From positions 8,018,261-8,082,260 of the forward strand of contig NC_133114.1 in the NCBI RefSeq assembly GCF_022965805.1: a stretch of 64,000 bases of DNA, written 5' to 3'. Shown piece by piece: positions 1 to 9,909 of this stretch. The position numbers were made by a program, and so were the translations under genes. Origin of the DNA: Primulina eburnea (Eukaryota; Streptophyta; Magnoliopsida; Lamiales; Gesneriaceae). Position 1 is the stretch's first letter. The number at the start of each line of letters is the position of its first letter. The notes beneath the pieces are model-generated. The model had not been told where the DNA came from and made no database searches. It saw nothing but the letters and a program-made list of their open reading frames with translations.

Positions 1-1
1 C

Positions 2-3000
2 TGGATGAACACTTAACTTGCTTCGATGCGCCTGAGACAATATCTCGTCCCTCAAAGTGTCATCCTCTGGTACTACAACCCGATTAGATAAGCACAGAAG
101 ACCATTGGACTGATAATGGAAATTGCTATCACCACCAACTAACCGAGCTAATCTCTGAGTCTTGAGATCAGACATCTGAGCTTCTCGAATCCGAGTGAAC
201 AAATTGGGCTCAGATAAAATGGTAGCAACACGAATGCTCTCCATACCTTTCCGATGCTTGAAGTTAAACCCCAACGAGCAACTATCCTGGATGGCACTAG
301 TCATAGCACAAATCTGAAGTGCAGAGGCTCTCACCTTGCGACTAAGCGCATCAGCTGTGAGATTCGCAGAACCTGGATGGTACTTGATCTCGCAATCATA
401 ATCCTTCAGCAAATCCATCCAACGACGTTGCCTCATGTTCAACTCAGCCTGAGTGAACAGATATTTCAGACTCTTATGATCAGTAAAGATTTCAAACTGA
501 ACACCGTACAAATAATGACGCCAAATCTTCAGCGCAAACACAATAGCTGCCAATTCCAGATCATGAGTGGGATACTTCTCCTCGTGAGATTTCAGCTGTC
601 TGGAAGCATAAGCAATCACATAACCGTTTTGCGTCAACACACACCCTAAGCCTTGAGTGGAGGCATCGGTGTAAACACTGAAACCATCAGATCCTGACGG
701 TAACGCCAAAACAGGTGCAGAAGTCAGAAGTCGACGAAGCTCTCTGAAACTATCTTCGCACTCGGATGACCACTCAAATGGAACATCCCTCCGAGTAAGT
801 TGCGTCAATGGTCTGGCTATCTGAGAGAAATTCACGATGAAGCGACGATAATACCCTGCCAGACCTAGAAAACTACGGATCTCAGCCACCGTCGTCGGAC
901 GTGACCAATTCAGCACTGCTTCAATCTTGCTGGGATCCACAGAAACTCCTTCCTTGGAAATCACATGACCAAGGAATACCACACGATCAATCCAGAACTC
1001 GCACTTACTCAGCTTAGCATACAATTGCTTCTCGCGAAGAATCTGCAACACAATCCTCAAGTGTTGGGCATGCTCTTCCACACTGTGGGAATAGATCAAG
1101 ATATCGTCAATGAAAACCACCACAAACTGATCCAGAAAATCTCGGAAGACTCGGTTCATCAGATCCATGAACACCGCTGGCGCATTCGTCAATCCGAATG
1201 GCATAACTAGAAACTCGTAATGCCCATAACGAGTACGAAATGCAGTCTTGGAAATATCATCATCTCTGACTCTCATTTGATGATAACCCGATCGCAAGTC
1301 GATCTTGGAGTAAACAGAAGTACCCTGAAGCTGATCGAACAAGTCATCAATACGGGGTAAAGGGTACTTGTTTTTGATCGTCACCCGATTCAGCTGGCGA
1401 TAATCAATGCACAACCGCATCGATCCATCCTTCTTCTTGACAAACAAGACTGGAGCTCCCCAAGGCGAAACACTCGGGCGAATATAACCCTTATCAAGGA
1501 GATCCTGCAATTGCTGCTTCAGCTCTCTCATCTCTGACGGAGCAAGACGATAGGGGGCACGAGAAATCGGTGCAGTCCCTGGCATTAAATCTATGCCAAA
1601 TTCCACCTCTCTAACCGGAGGAAAACCAGGAATCTCATCTGGGAAAACATCAGGAAATTCACAAACTACTGGAATATCCTCTAGACCAACACTACCTGTG
1701 GATGAATCAATCGCATAGATGAGGTAGCCTTCCCCGCCCGACTCTAAAGCACGACAGGCTTTCAGAGCAGATACCACTGGCATCGGAGGTCGCGCTCCCT
1801 CACCATAGAAAAACCAACTAGAGCTTTCAGTCGTACGAAACTGAACAAGCTTCTGGTAACAATCCACAGTAGCTCGGTAGGTAGTCAATAAGTCTATACC
1901 CAAGATACAATCAAAATCTTCCATCTCTAGGATCATAAGATTCGCAGTCAACTCGTTACCCTGAAAATCTAAGGGACAACCCATCACTAGACGCTTCGCT
2001 AACACCGAATGACCCATCGGAGTAGAAACAGAAAGAATGACGTCTAGAGAAACATAGGGTAACCTATGACGCTTAACAAATCGTGCAGAAATGAAGGAAT
2101 GAGAGGCTCCTGTATCAATAAGAACAAAAGCAGGAATACCGCATAAATGAAAAGTACCTGCTATGACTCTCTCCGTCTCATCTGCAGCCTGATCCTGGTT
2201 CAGCGCAAAAACCTGACCTTGGGCACGAGGTCGAAGATTCGAACTACCCACTGCCTGACCCTGCCTCCTCTGCTGAACAGTCGTCTGAGATCCAGAACTG
2301 AATCCTGCTCCACCTCGCAACTGAGGACAATTCTTCTTAATATGCCCCATCTCTCCGCACTGATAACAAGCTCCTGCGGCTACTCGGCATTGCTCCGATG
2401 GATGGTTCTTCCCACAATGCGCACAAGACTCCTTCTTCTTACCAAAGCGGAAAACACCACTAGATCCAGATCCAGATCCAGAAGAAGATGAACCAGATTT
2501 CTTGAATGACTGAGATCGAGGCCTCAAAGTACTCGGAGGTCTAGAAGAAGAAAGAATAGCCCTACCACGCTGGAGACTGATCTCTGCCTGGCGACACCGG
2601 TTCACTAACCCATCATAAGAAGTAGGATTATCACAGACAGTGACTCGATCAAAGATCTCCTGATTAAGGCCCTGGAGGAAATGATCATACTTGGCCTCAG
2701 AACTGCCACTGATATGAGGAGCGAAGGGTAACAACTCAAAGAATTTCTGCTGATACTCATCAACAGACATACTCCCCTGCTTAAGGTTCAGGAGCTCAAT
2801 CGTCTTGGCCTGGCGAAGGGCTGGAGGAAAGTACAGCTGCATGAAAGCTGCACGGAAATCGACCCAAATCACCCTACCCTGGGACTGAACTATCGGCGCA
2901 GAAGTCGATCGCCACCACTTGCGCGCACGGCCCTCGAGAAGAAAGCTAAGGGTCTCTATCTTCTGCTCCTCGGTGCACTGAAATGCACGGAAACAACTCT

Positions 3001-3205
3001 CCATGCGCTCTAACCAGTCCTCAGCATCATCGGGAGTCTCACCACCAACTAAAGGCTTAGGCCCCATCTGAATAAAACGATGCAAATCAAAACGCCTAGG
3101 ACCATCCCGACGATGACGATGTTCACGGTAACGCCTACGATCGTCCTGATCACCCCATCGACCTACACTCCCCTGACTACTCCCGTCATCAAAATGGTCA
3201 GCCAT
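2..3205 (-). CDS. Gag-pol polyprotein of element 1 (partial, open to the window edge)
   Basis: I read every codon of this minus-strand frame from ATG 3205 to base 2. There is no stop and no frameshift: 1068 codons. It starts [13 protein letters not shown]. In order follow the gag capsid domain ([13 protein letters not shown], then RKWW), a CCHC knuckle ([14 protein letters not shown], near 2340-2385), protease ([12 protein letters not shown], near 2100), reverse transcriptase with FIDDILIYS (near 1100), RNase H ([14 protein letters not shown]) and the start of the integrase zinc finger, ending at SKLSVHP. Most of integrase and the C-terminal chromodomain are off-window. The family encodes the proteins for reverse transcription and integration. 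Close relatives here are C (broken) and D (intact). The start is chosen because it is the first ATG after the leader and matches C and N. Confidence 0.95.
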   Translation of the reverse strand, partial: MADHFDDGSSQGSVGRWGDQDDRRRYREHRHRRDGPRRFDLHRFIQMGPKPLVGGETPDDAEDWLERMESCFRAFQCTEEQKIETLSFLLEGRARKWWRSTSAPIVQSQGRVIWVDFRAAFMQLYFPPALRQAKTIELLNLKQGSMSVDEYQQKFFELLPFAPHISGSSEAKYDHFLQGLNQEIFDRVTVCDNPTSYDGLVNRCRQAEISLQRGRAILSSSRPPSTLRPRSQSFKKSGSSSSGSGSGSSGVFRFGKKKESCAHCGKNHPSEQCRVAAGACYQCGEMGHIKKNCPQLRGGAGFSSGSQTTVQQRRQGQAVGSSNLRPRAQGQVFALNQDQAADETERVIAGTFHLCGIPAFVLIDTGASHSFISARFVKRHRLPYVSLDVILSVSTPMGHSVLAKRLVMGCPLDFQGNELTANLMILEMEDFDCILGIDLLTTYRATVDCYQKLVQFRTTESSSWFFYGEGARPPMPVVSALKACRALESGGEGYLIYAIDSSTGSVGLEDIPVVCEFPDVFPDEIPGFPPVREVEFGIDLMPGTAPISRAPYRLAPSEMRELKQQLQDLLDKGYIRPSVSPWGAPVLFVKKKDGSMRLCIDYRQLNRVTIKNKYPLPRIDDLFDQLQGTSVYSKIDLRSGYHQMRVRDDDISKTAFRTRYGHYEFLVMPFGLTNAPAVFMDLMNRVFRDFLDQFVVVFIDDILIYSHSVEEHAQHLRIVLQILREKQLYAKLSKCEFWIDRVVFLGHVISKEGVSVDPSKIEAVLNWSRPTTVAEIRSFLGLAGYYRRFIVNFSQIARPLTQLTRRDVPFEWSSECEDSFRELRRLLTSAPVLALPSGSDGFSVYTDASTQGLGCVLTQNGYVIAYASRQLKSHEEKYPTHDLELAAIVFALKIWRHYLYGVQFEIFTDHKSLKYLFTQAELNMRQRRWMDLLKDYDCEIKYHPGSANLTADALSRKVRASALQICAMTSAIQDSCSLGFNFKHRKGMESIRVATILSEPNLFTRIREAQMSDLKTQRLARLVGGDSNFHYQSNGLLCLSNRVVVPEDDTLRDEILSQAHRSKLSVHP

Positions 3206-3287
3206 CGCTACAAGATAGAATAGGGAAAATGGTAAAATGGTCAACGGAAATCCCAAAACAGAATCTATATCCCAAAATCATACGCAT

Positions 3288-3299
3288 GCTCTGATACCA
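3288..3299 (-). other. Primer binding site, initiator tRNA-Met type (element 1)
   Basis: TGGTATCAGAGC on the minus strand, four bases downstream of the LTR end. It complements the 3' end of plant initiator tRNA-Met, the usual primer of chromoviruses. Confidence 0.9.
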
Positions 3300-3303
3300 T
3301 AAA

Positions 3304-4752
3304 TGTAGTGACCCGTTCCAGAATCACCTACTAATCAAAAACTAAGCATGCAATTAACCTAATTAATTATAATCAGAGATAACAGCGGAAATATGGCCAA
3401 CAACAATAGTTATACAACCCAATCGAAATCGAAGTCTAGACTAACTCAAAATGAAATATCCAGTACAACCATATCGAATCAAATGGAAAACACTAAAAAC
3501 TAAACCAACCAGCTACTCAACGTCCTCCTCCTGCTCCTCCTGAGCCATCCAACCTGAGGCCTGCCCCGTGGGAATGGGGTGTCCAAGAATAAACAAAACC
3601 GAGGACGTGAGCGATAAGAACGCCCAGTACAAAAGTATGAGTATACAAACCTATATGAAATGCACATGCTATGATATGATACCAGGGTAGTCAAGAAACA
3701 GGAATCACAAAGGATCTCAAAATGCTCAGTCTAGAGGCGCCAAGTGGATAGTGCCGCGCGGTCCAACCTCTGGGTCACTGCATCCACTACAAGACAGACG
3801 TGGACCTAAAATGTCCCGGACCACCGAAGCCCTCCCGACCCGTCGGCCACTGTGTACTCTCGGTGTCCATGCGTCCACAAGACAGGGCTGAGCGGCCCCA
3901 AGATATAGCTTATCTCGAAAGAGATACAGCTCAACAGTAAAGGCTATCTCGAAGGAGATACGGCTCAACATGATATGCAATATGCATCATAACTCGTGAC
4001 ATAATAGCATGCATCATATGACATATAACAATGCAGCAAATACTCATGCAACACATATATGAATGTATACTCAACCAGGATATCTCGGATAGTACTTTCG
4101 TACCTCTATCACAGCAAGCCTAGCCTTACGCAACACCGCTAATCAGGTCTAGCACAAGCCTACGCATCAAAAGCATACTCAATCAATACTACCATGCTCG
4201 ACTAGCAAAACCAGTACTCCCTAGTACTACCAAAGGTTTAGGGTTTACCTTCGTCCGTCGACAGCCCTTTGATGTCGATTGCCTTGAAACTCAGGCGCCG
4301 CTACGCTACTACTCCTGGCAGCTCTTGGCTATCGCTCGACCAACAACTAACCCTAGAAACCTTCCAAATCCTCTCAACTATGAGGCAAAATCATGAATTG
4401 GCAAGTCACAAATGAGAAATCCGAGCACTATTTATAGGCCATGTTCGGATCCTCAGAACAACACTTCGGAACGTCCGAACGCTACGTGTCCATTGGCTCT
4501 TGACAGCTCATGATCGGATCCTCCGATCATACACTTCGGACCGTCCGAACATGCATGGAAAAATGACGTGTCGATCAACACTTGACACCTATGATCGGAT
4601 TCACCGAACTACACTTCGGATCGTCCGAACTCTTCGGTGCTTCCGAACCCTCTTCGGTCCGTCCGATCATGACCATAGCCAAAATTATACCTTAAACCTT
4701 CTTAATCACCATTACTCCGTTAATTACCCAATTTGGAATTCGGGCTACTACA
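3304..4752 (-). repeat. 5' LTR of element 1
   Basis: On the minus strand it begins TGTAGTAGCCCGAATTCC (4752 downwards) and ends GGGTCACTACA at 3304, length 1449 bp. The U3 half (about 4750-4440) carries repeated palindromic cassettes of the TTCGGACnnTCCGAA and GATCGGAnnATCCGATC type. A TATA box lies at 4436-4429. The R/U5 half (about 4430-3304) matches element C's LTR, including TATCTCNTTCGAGATA hairpins near 3915-3965. The U3 matches mini-element N instead. Confidence 0.92.
4429..4436 (-). promoter_or_regulatory. TATA box of element 1 LTR
   Basis: TATAAATA on the minus strand, just downstream of the palindromic U3 cassettes. The same CCTATAAATAG context recurs in mini-element N's LTRs. It is the likely core promoter for the element's genomic RNA. 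Confidence 0.7.
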
Positions 4753-4973
4753 CCGCGAGCTTATGTTTATGCAAACTTTTAAACTACTCTGATGTTTTGT
4801 TTTTTTTATGTGAGACGTTTTGAGACAGCATTCTTTTAGCAAACGTTTATTGGATGATGGAATATTTTAACGATATTTATGTGAATGTTGGGTGACGTCC
4901 GTACAAACGTTTTATTTGAATAAAATTTTTAATTTTTCCGCAAATTCCAAGTAGTTAAGTACGGTTCGTTACA
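4753..4973 (+). repeat. 3' end of the 5' LTR of element A
   Basis: Almost identical to 12445-12665 at the end of A's 3' LTR, ending GTACGGTTCGTTACA. Its left end is the insertion point of element 1; the uninterrupted 3' LTR reads GGACCGTGAGC across this site. Confidence 0.92.
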
Positions 4974-4975
4974 GT

Positions 4976-4987
4976 TGGTATCAGAGC
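4976..4987 (+). other. Primer binding site of element A
   Basis: TGGTATCAGAGC, two bases after the LTR end; complementary to initiator tRNA-Met. Confidence 0.9.
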
Positions 4988-5210
4988 GGTGTTCTTGTAA
5001 AGGGTTACGCCTACTGCCAGTCGCAAGAAGCTCTCGAAGTCACACCTCAAGTCTGTAAGTTTTAAAAGTTTTGAGTTATGCTATGTACTATGCATTAAGT
5101 CATGATTTCAGCATGTATATGTTTTAAGTTCAAATTACGTGCATCTTTTGTCATTGGTATTATAATCATGCATGTTGGGTTTACGTGTTGGGTAAATTAT
5201 GTTAAACAGT

Positions 5211-8200
5211 ATGCCTCCTAGACGTGAGATTAACCGGGAAGATAGGGAGGAGGACAGAGAGCCTCGAGGCGAGGAGAGAGCCAATCCTCCACCACCTCCA
5301 CCACCCGACATGCAGGCCCAGATGATGGCCGGAATGACTCAGTTCTTTGCCCAGTTTATGGGTAACCAGACAGTGGCTGATGCAGGGGCGAGACCCAGAG
5401 CTGAGGCTGTCTATGAGAGATTCAGCAGGATGCACCCAGACAAATTCTCAGGGACGACGGACCCATTGATAGCAGAGGGATGGGTTAAATCCATCGAAGT
5501 AATCTTCGATTTCATGGAGTTGCAGGATACTGATCGAGTGAGGTGCGCTATCTTTCTACTTCATGGGAGTGCAAGAGTTTGGTGGGAGAGCGCATCCGTG
5601 ATAGTTAACCTACAGACTCTCACGTGGAATGGGTTCAAGGAGGTGTTCTACTCCAAGTACTTCACTGAGGAAGTGCGTACAAAACTGATTGGAGAGTTCA
5701 TGACACTACGACAGGGAGATAGCAGCGTAGCTGATTATGTGCAGAAGTTTGAGAAGGGTTGCCAATTTATGCCCTTGATCGCCAATGATGCTCAGGCCAA
5801 GGTGAGACACTTTCTCCTTGGGATGCGGCCGATCTTGCGCCGTGACGTGAAGGTGGTAGGGCCTATGACCTATGAGGTCGCAGTAGCGAGGGCGTTGGAG
5901 GCAGAGCAGGACATGAGGGAGATTGAGATGGACCGCCTGGGCAAGAGGCCCTTTCAGGCACCACAACAGCAGCAACAGTATCAGCAGCGGCCACCATTTA
6001 AGAAACCTTACCAGGGGCAGCCTGGAAAGAAACCTCACCATGGCCCACAGAAGGGCAAGGGTCCGATGCAACAGCAGGGGGCGCCTCAGAAGCCCGCCGC
6101 TTACCCAGTGTGTCCTAAATGCAACCGCCAACATCCAGGACCATGCTTGTATGGATCAGGCAAGTGCTTCAAGTGTGGTGCAACCGACCACATGCTTAAG
6201 GAGTGTCCGCAGTGGAAGCAACCAACCCAAGGGAGGGTTTTTGCCATGCATGCTCAGGAGGCAGATCCAGACACGACTTTACTGACCGGTAAACTTTTCT
6301 ACCTAAGCTCAGTAGTATTTTGCCTTGCATGTGGAATTTTACTTGGGATTATTAGGATGCTAGTGTTGTTAGGATATATTGGGGTCATTATCTTGTTAGC
6401 ATTTTGGGAATGACATAGGACATTGAATTTTATTATGCGTAAGGTTAACGTTAGTATTTTGGATATAAGTCGTGTTGTGCTAACGTATCTCAGGGAACAT
6501 TTTTATAAAGAGATTAGCTACCACTGCACTGATAGATTCAGGAGCCACTCACTCCTTTATATCAGAGACCTTTGCTAATCACCTGGACATCAAGTCCATC
6601 GGTCTAGACTTGAACTTCTCAGTGACAGTCCCATCAGGGGAAGAGTTGTTAGCTACCAGTGTGATCAGGGATATCGATCTAGAACTACAGGGCCACCTAG
6701 TGTATGCAGATTTGATCGTTTTGCCGATGCCAGAGTTCGATATCATTTTGGGTATGGACTAGCTGACTAAGAACAGAGTTCTAATCGATTTTCAGAAGAG
6801 GTCAGTGTTGGTCAGACCGCTCGGTATGGAGCAGTTTTTATTCGAGCCGGTTAGATGGAGAAGTTTTCCTCGTATGATTTCGTGCATGCAGGCGAGGAAA
6901 TTACTTTCAAAGGGATGTCAGGCTTTCTTGGCCAGTGTTATAGCAGCGCCTGACGTGCCCACTCCTTCTATTTCGGAAGTGCCAGTAGTCAGTGAATTTC
7001 CAGGCGTCTTCCCAGACGACGTCGCAGGCCTTCCAACAGATCGAGAGGTGGAGTTTGCCATTGACCTCATGCCAGGTACAGTGCCCATCTCTAAGGCACC
7101 GTACAGATTAGCTCCAGCAGAGATGCTAGAACTCAAACAGCAGATTCAAGAACTCTTAGACAAGGAGTTTATCCGCCCGAGCTTCTCACCGTGGGGCGCA
7201 CCAGTACTCTTTGTGAAAAAGAAGGATGGGAGCATGAGACTGTGCATCGATTACCGTGAGTTGAACAAGGTAACGATCAAGAATAAGTACCCGTTGCCTA
7301 GGATCGAAGATTTGTTCGATCAGTTGCAGGGAGCTGTCGTGTTCTCCAAAATCGATCTTCGATCAGGGTATCACCAACTGAGAGTAAAGGATGCAGATGT
7401 GCATAAGACAGCTTTCAGGACCAGATACGGGCATTACGAGTTCTTAGTGATGCCGTTTGGATTGACCAATGCTCTAGCTATTTTCATGGATCTCATGAAC
7501 CGAGTATTCCAGCCGTTCCTCGATCAGTTCGTCATAGTGTTCATTGACGATATCCTCATATACTCGAAGAGCCATGAGGAGCACGACCAGCACTTGAGGA
7601 CAGTTTTGCAGACTTTGCAGAGCCGTAAGTTGTATGAAAAATTCAGTAAGTGCGAGTTCTGGTTGCAGAAAGTCGCGTTTTTGGGGCATATATTGTTTAG
7701 TAGAGGGATTGAAGTGGATCCAGCCAAAGTGGCAGCTGTCAAGGAATGGGTAGAGCCAAAGAATGCATCAGAGATCCGCAGCTTTTTGGGTTTAGCGGGT
7801 TACTACCGTAAGTTTATTCGGGGATTTTCGTCTATAGCAGTGCCACTCACTTCACTAACCAAGAAAAATGCTAAATTTGTGTGGAGTGATGAATGTCAGA
7901 AGAGCTTCGACACCTTGAAGCAAGCTCTCATTTCAGCACCGGTGTTAGCCATGCCATCAGGGCAAGGGGACTATGTGTTATACACCGATGCATCTAAACT
8001 CGGTTTAGGAGCAGTGTTGATGCAGCAGGGTAGAGTTATAGCTTATGCTTCCAGACAGTTAAAGGTGCATGAGAAGAACTACCCGACTCACGATTTGGAA
8101 TTAGCCGCAGTTGTCTTTGCATTGAAGATTTGGAGACATTACTTATACGGCGAGAAGTGTCAGATTTTCACCGATCACAAAAGTCTCAAATATTTCTTCA

Positions 8201-9873
8201 CGCAGAAAGAGCTGAATATGAGACAGAGACGGTGGTTAGAACTTGTGAAAGACTATGATTGCGAGATTAGCTACCATCCGGGAAAAGCTAACGTCGTAGC
8301 AGACGCTTTGAGCAGAAAAGTGGCAGTCATAGCACAATTGTCAGTTCAGAGACCTCTTCAGTCTGAGATTCAGCGGTTTGGTCTAGAGGTTTATCATAAG
8401 GGCAGAGCTCCTAGACTGTCTAATCTGACAGTCAAATCTGACTTACTAGACCACATCCGAGCAGGACAGTCTTCAGATGAACAACTACAGAAATGGAGAC
8501 TGAAGGACGAAGCTAAGGGCAGTGTTTTGTACACAGTGTCAGATGGTATCGTGAGATACAGAGGCAGGATGTGGGTGCCTAGTGTTGATTCGATCAGACA
8601 GGATATTCTGACAGAGGCGCACGCATCTCCGTATTCTATTCACCCAGGAGGTACCAAGATGTACAAAGACCTGCAGATTCTGTATTGGTGGCCAGGGATG
8701 AAGAGAGACATCCGCAGATTTGTATCTGAGTGCCTCACATGTCAGCAGGTAAAGGCAGAGCATCAGAGGCCAGCAGGTTTGCTTAAGCCCCTCCCTATCC
8801 CAGAGTGGAAATGGGAGAACATCACTATGGATTTCGTCGTTGGGTTACCTAAGTCAGTCAGAGGTTTTAATTCTATTTGGGTTATAGTGGACCGACTCAC
8901 TAAGTCAGCGCACTTTCTGCCAGTGAAGACGACTTTCTCCATAACGCAGTATGCGGAGCTTTATATTAAGGAGATAGTCCTTTTGCATGGTTTTCCAGTT
9001 TCGATTGTGTCCGACAGGGACCCAAGGTTTACATCGTCCTTCTGGAAGAGCTTGCATGCTGCCATGGGGACGAAGCTACTGTTTAGTACGGCTTTTCACC
9101 CGCAGACAGACGGTCAGTCTGAGCGAGTGATCCAGATTCTGGAGGATTTGCTAAGAGCCTGTATGATTGATTTTCAAGGAACTTGGGAGTCTAGACTACC
9201 TCTAGTGGAGTTCACATACAACAACAGCTTCCAAGCATCTATTGGTATGGCTCCCTATGAAGCGTTGTATGGTCGGAAGTGCAGATCGCCAGTTCATTGG
9301 GACGAAGTTGGTGAGAGAACAGATCTAGGCCCAGAGATAGTTCAGCAGACTGCAGAAGTGGTGGTCAAGATTCGTGACAGAATGAAGACCGCCCAAAGCC
9401 GTCAGAAGAGCTACGCCGATAAGAGGAGGAGAGATCTCGAGTTTGCCGTTGGGGACCACGTTTTCGTCAAGATAGCACCCATGAAGGGTGTTATGAGATT
9501 TGGGAAAAGAGGCAAGTTGAGTCCGAGGTTTATTGGACCGTTCGAGATTCTTGACAGAGTTGGGACATTAGCCTATCGTGTAGCCCTTCCGCCGAATCTG
9601 GCCGGGGTACACAATGTGTTCCACGTCTCGATGCTAAGGAAATATTTGGCTAACCCTTCGCACATTCTGAGTTATGAGCCTTTGCAGCTTGCTCCAGATT
9701 TGTCTTATGAGGAGAGACCGACTCAAATTCTCGACAGTCAGGAGCGCAGGCTCCGGAACAAAGTGACTAAGCTAGTCAAAGTTCAGTGGCTGAACCAATC
9801 AGTGGAAGAGGCCACTTGGGAGTCAGAGGCAGATATGAGACTTCGCTACCCGGAGTTGTTCGGTAAGACTTAA
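5211..9873 (+). CDS. Gag-pol polyprotein of element A, two exons, one internal stop codon
   Basis: Exon 1 (5211-6288) starts [11 protein letters not shown] and encodes the gag capsid domain ([16 protein letters not shown]) and CCHC knuckle [14 protein letters not shown]. Exon 2 (6494-9873) encodes protease ([10 protein letters not shown]), reverse transcriptase (FIDDILIYS near 7540), RNase H ([20 protein letters not shown]), integrase (zinc finger HPGGTKM...CLTCQQ, then [15 protein letters not shown] and GQSERVIQ for the D,D,E set) and a C-terminal chromodomain-like tail ending RYPELFGKT. Joining the exons gives ...[14 protein letters not shown]..., one continuous frame. The only defect is TAG at 6760-6762, where relatives have Trp (GMDW), explained by one G-to-A change. 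An upstream in-frame ATG at 5199 is possible, but MPPRR is the usual family start. The product would act in cytoplasmic particles, with integrase acting in the nucleus. Confidence 0.9.
6289..6493 (+). other. Probable spliceosomal intron between gag and pol of element A
   Basis: A 205-bp T-rich segment starting GTAAAC and ending GTATCTCAG, with a plant branch-point-like GCTAAC about 13 bases before the acceptor. Removing it joins CTGACCG to GGAACATT and restores one frame from the CCHC finger region into protease. Unspliced, Gag would end at 6413 after a hydrophobic tail and pol could not be read. No intron is seen at this place in elements 1, B, C or D. Confidence 0.75.
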
Positions 9874-9909
9874 TTTCGAGGACGAAATTTATATAAGTGG
9901 GGGAGGAAC

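Larger units (their letters stand above)
1..4752 (-). mobile_element. Element 1: Ty3/gypsy chromovirus, 5' LTR plus most of gag-pol, continuing past the left edge
   Basis: Reading leftwards on the minus strand, the sequence shows an LTR (4752 to 3304), a tRNA-Met primer site (3299-3288), a short leader, and a gag-pol frame from ATG 3205 that stays open to the window edge. The right flank (CCGCG at 4753) is the continuation of element A's 5' LTR. Element 1 therefore inserted into A and is the younger of the two. Its 3' LTR and the matching target duplication must lie left of base 1. Family and strand are certain; intactness beyond the edge is unknown. Confidence 0.93.

Noticed and set aside
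254..649. Plus-strand frame of 131 codons
   Set aside because: It is antisense to the intact gag-pol of element 1; the minus frame carries RT and RNase H motifs.
4976..4987. TGGTATCAGAGC sequences as possible tRNA gene ends
   Set aside because: Each lies 2-5 bases after an LTR end and lacks a tRNA cloverleaf; they are primer binding sites.
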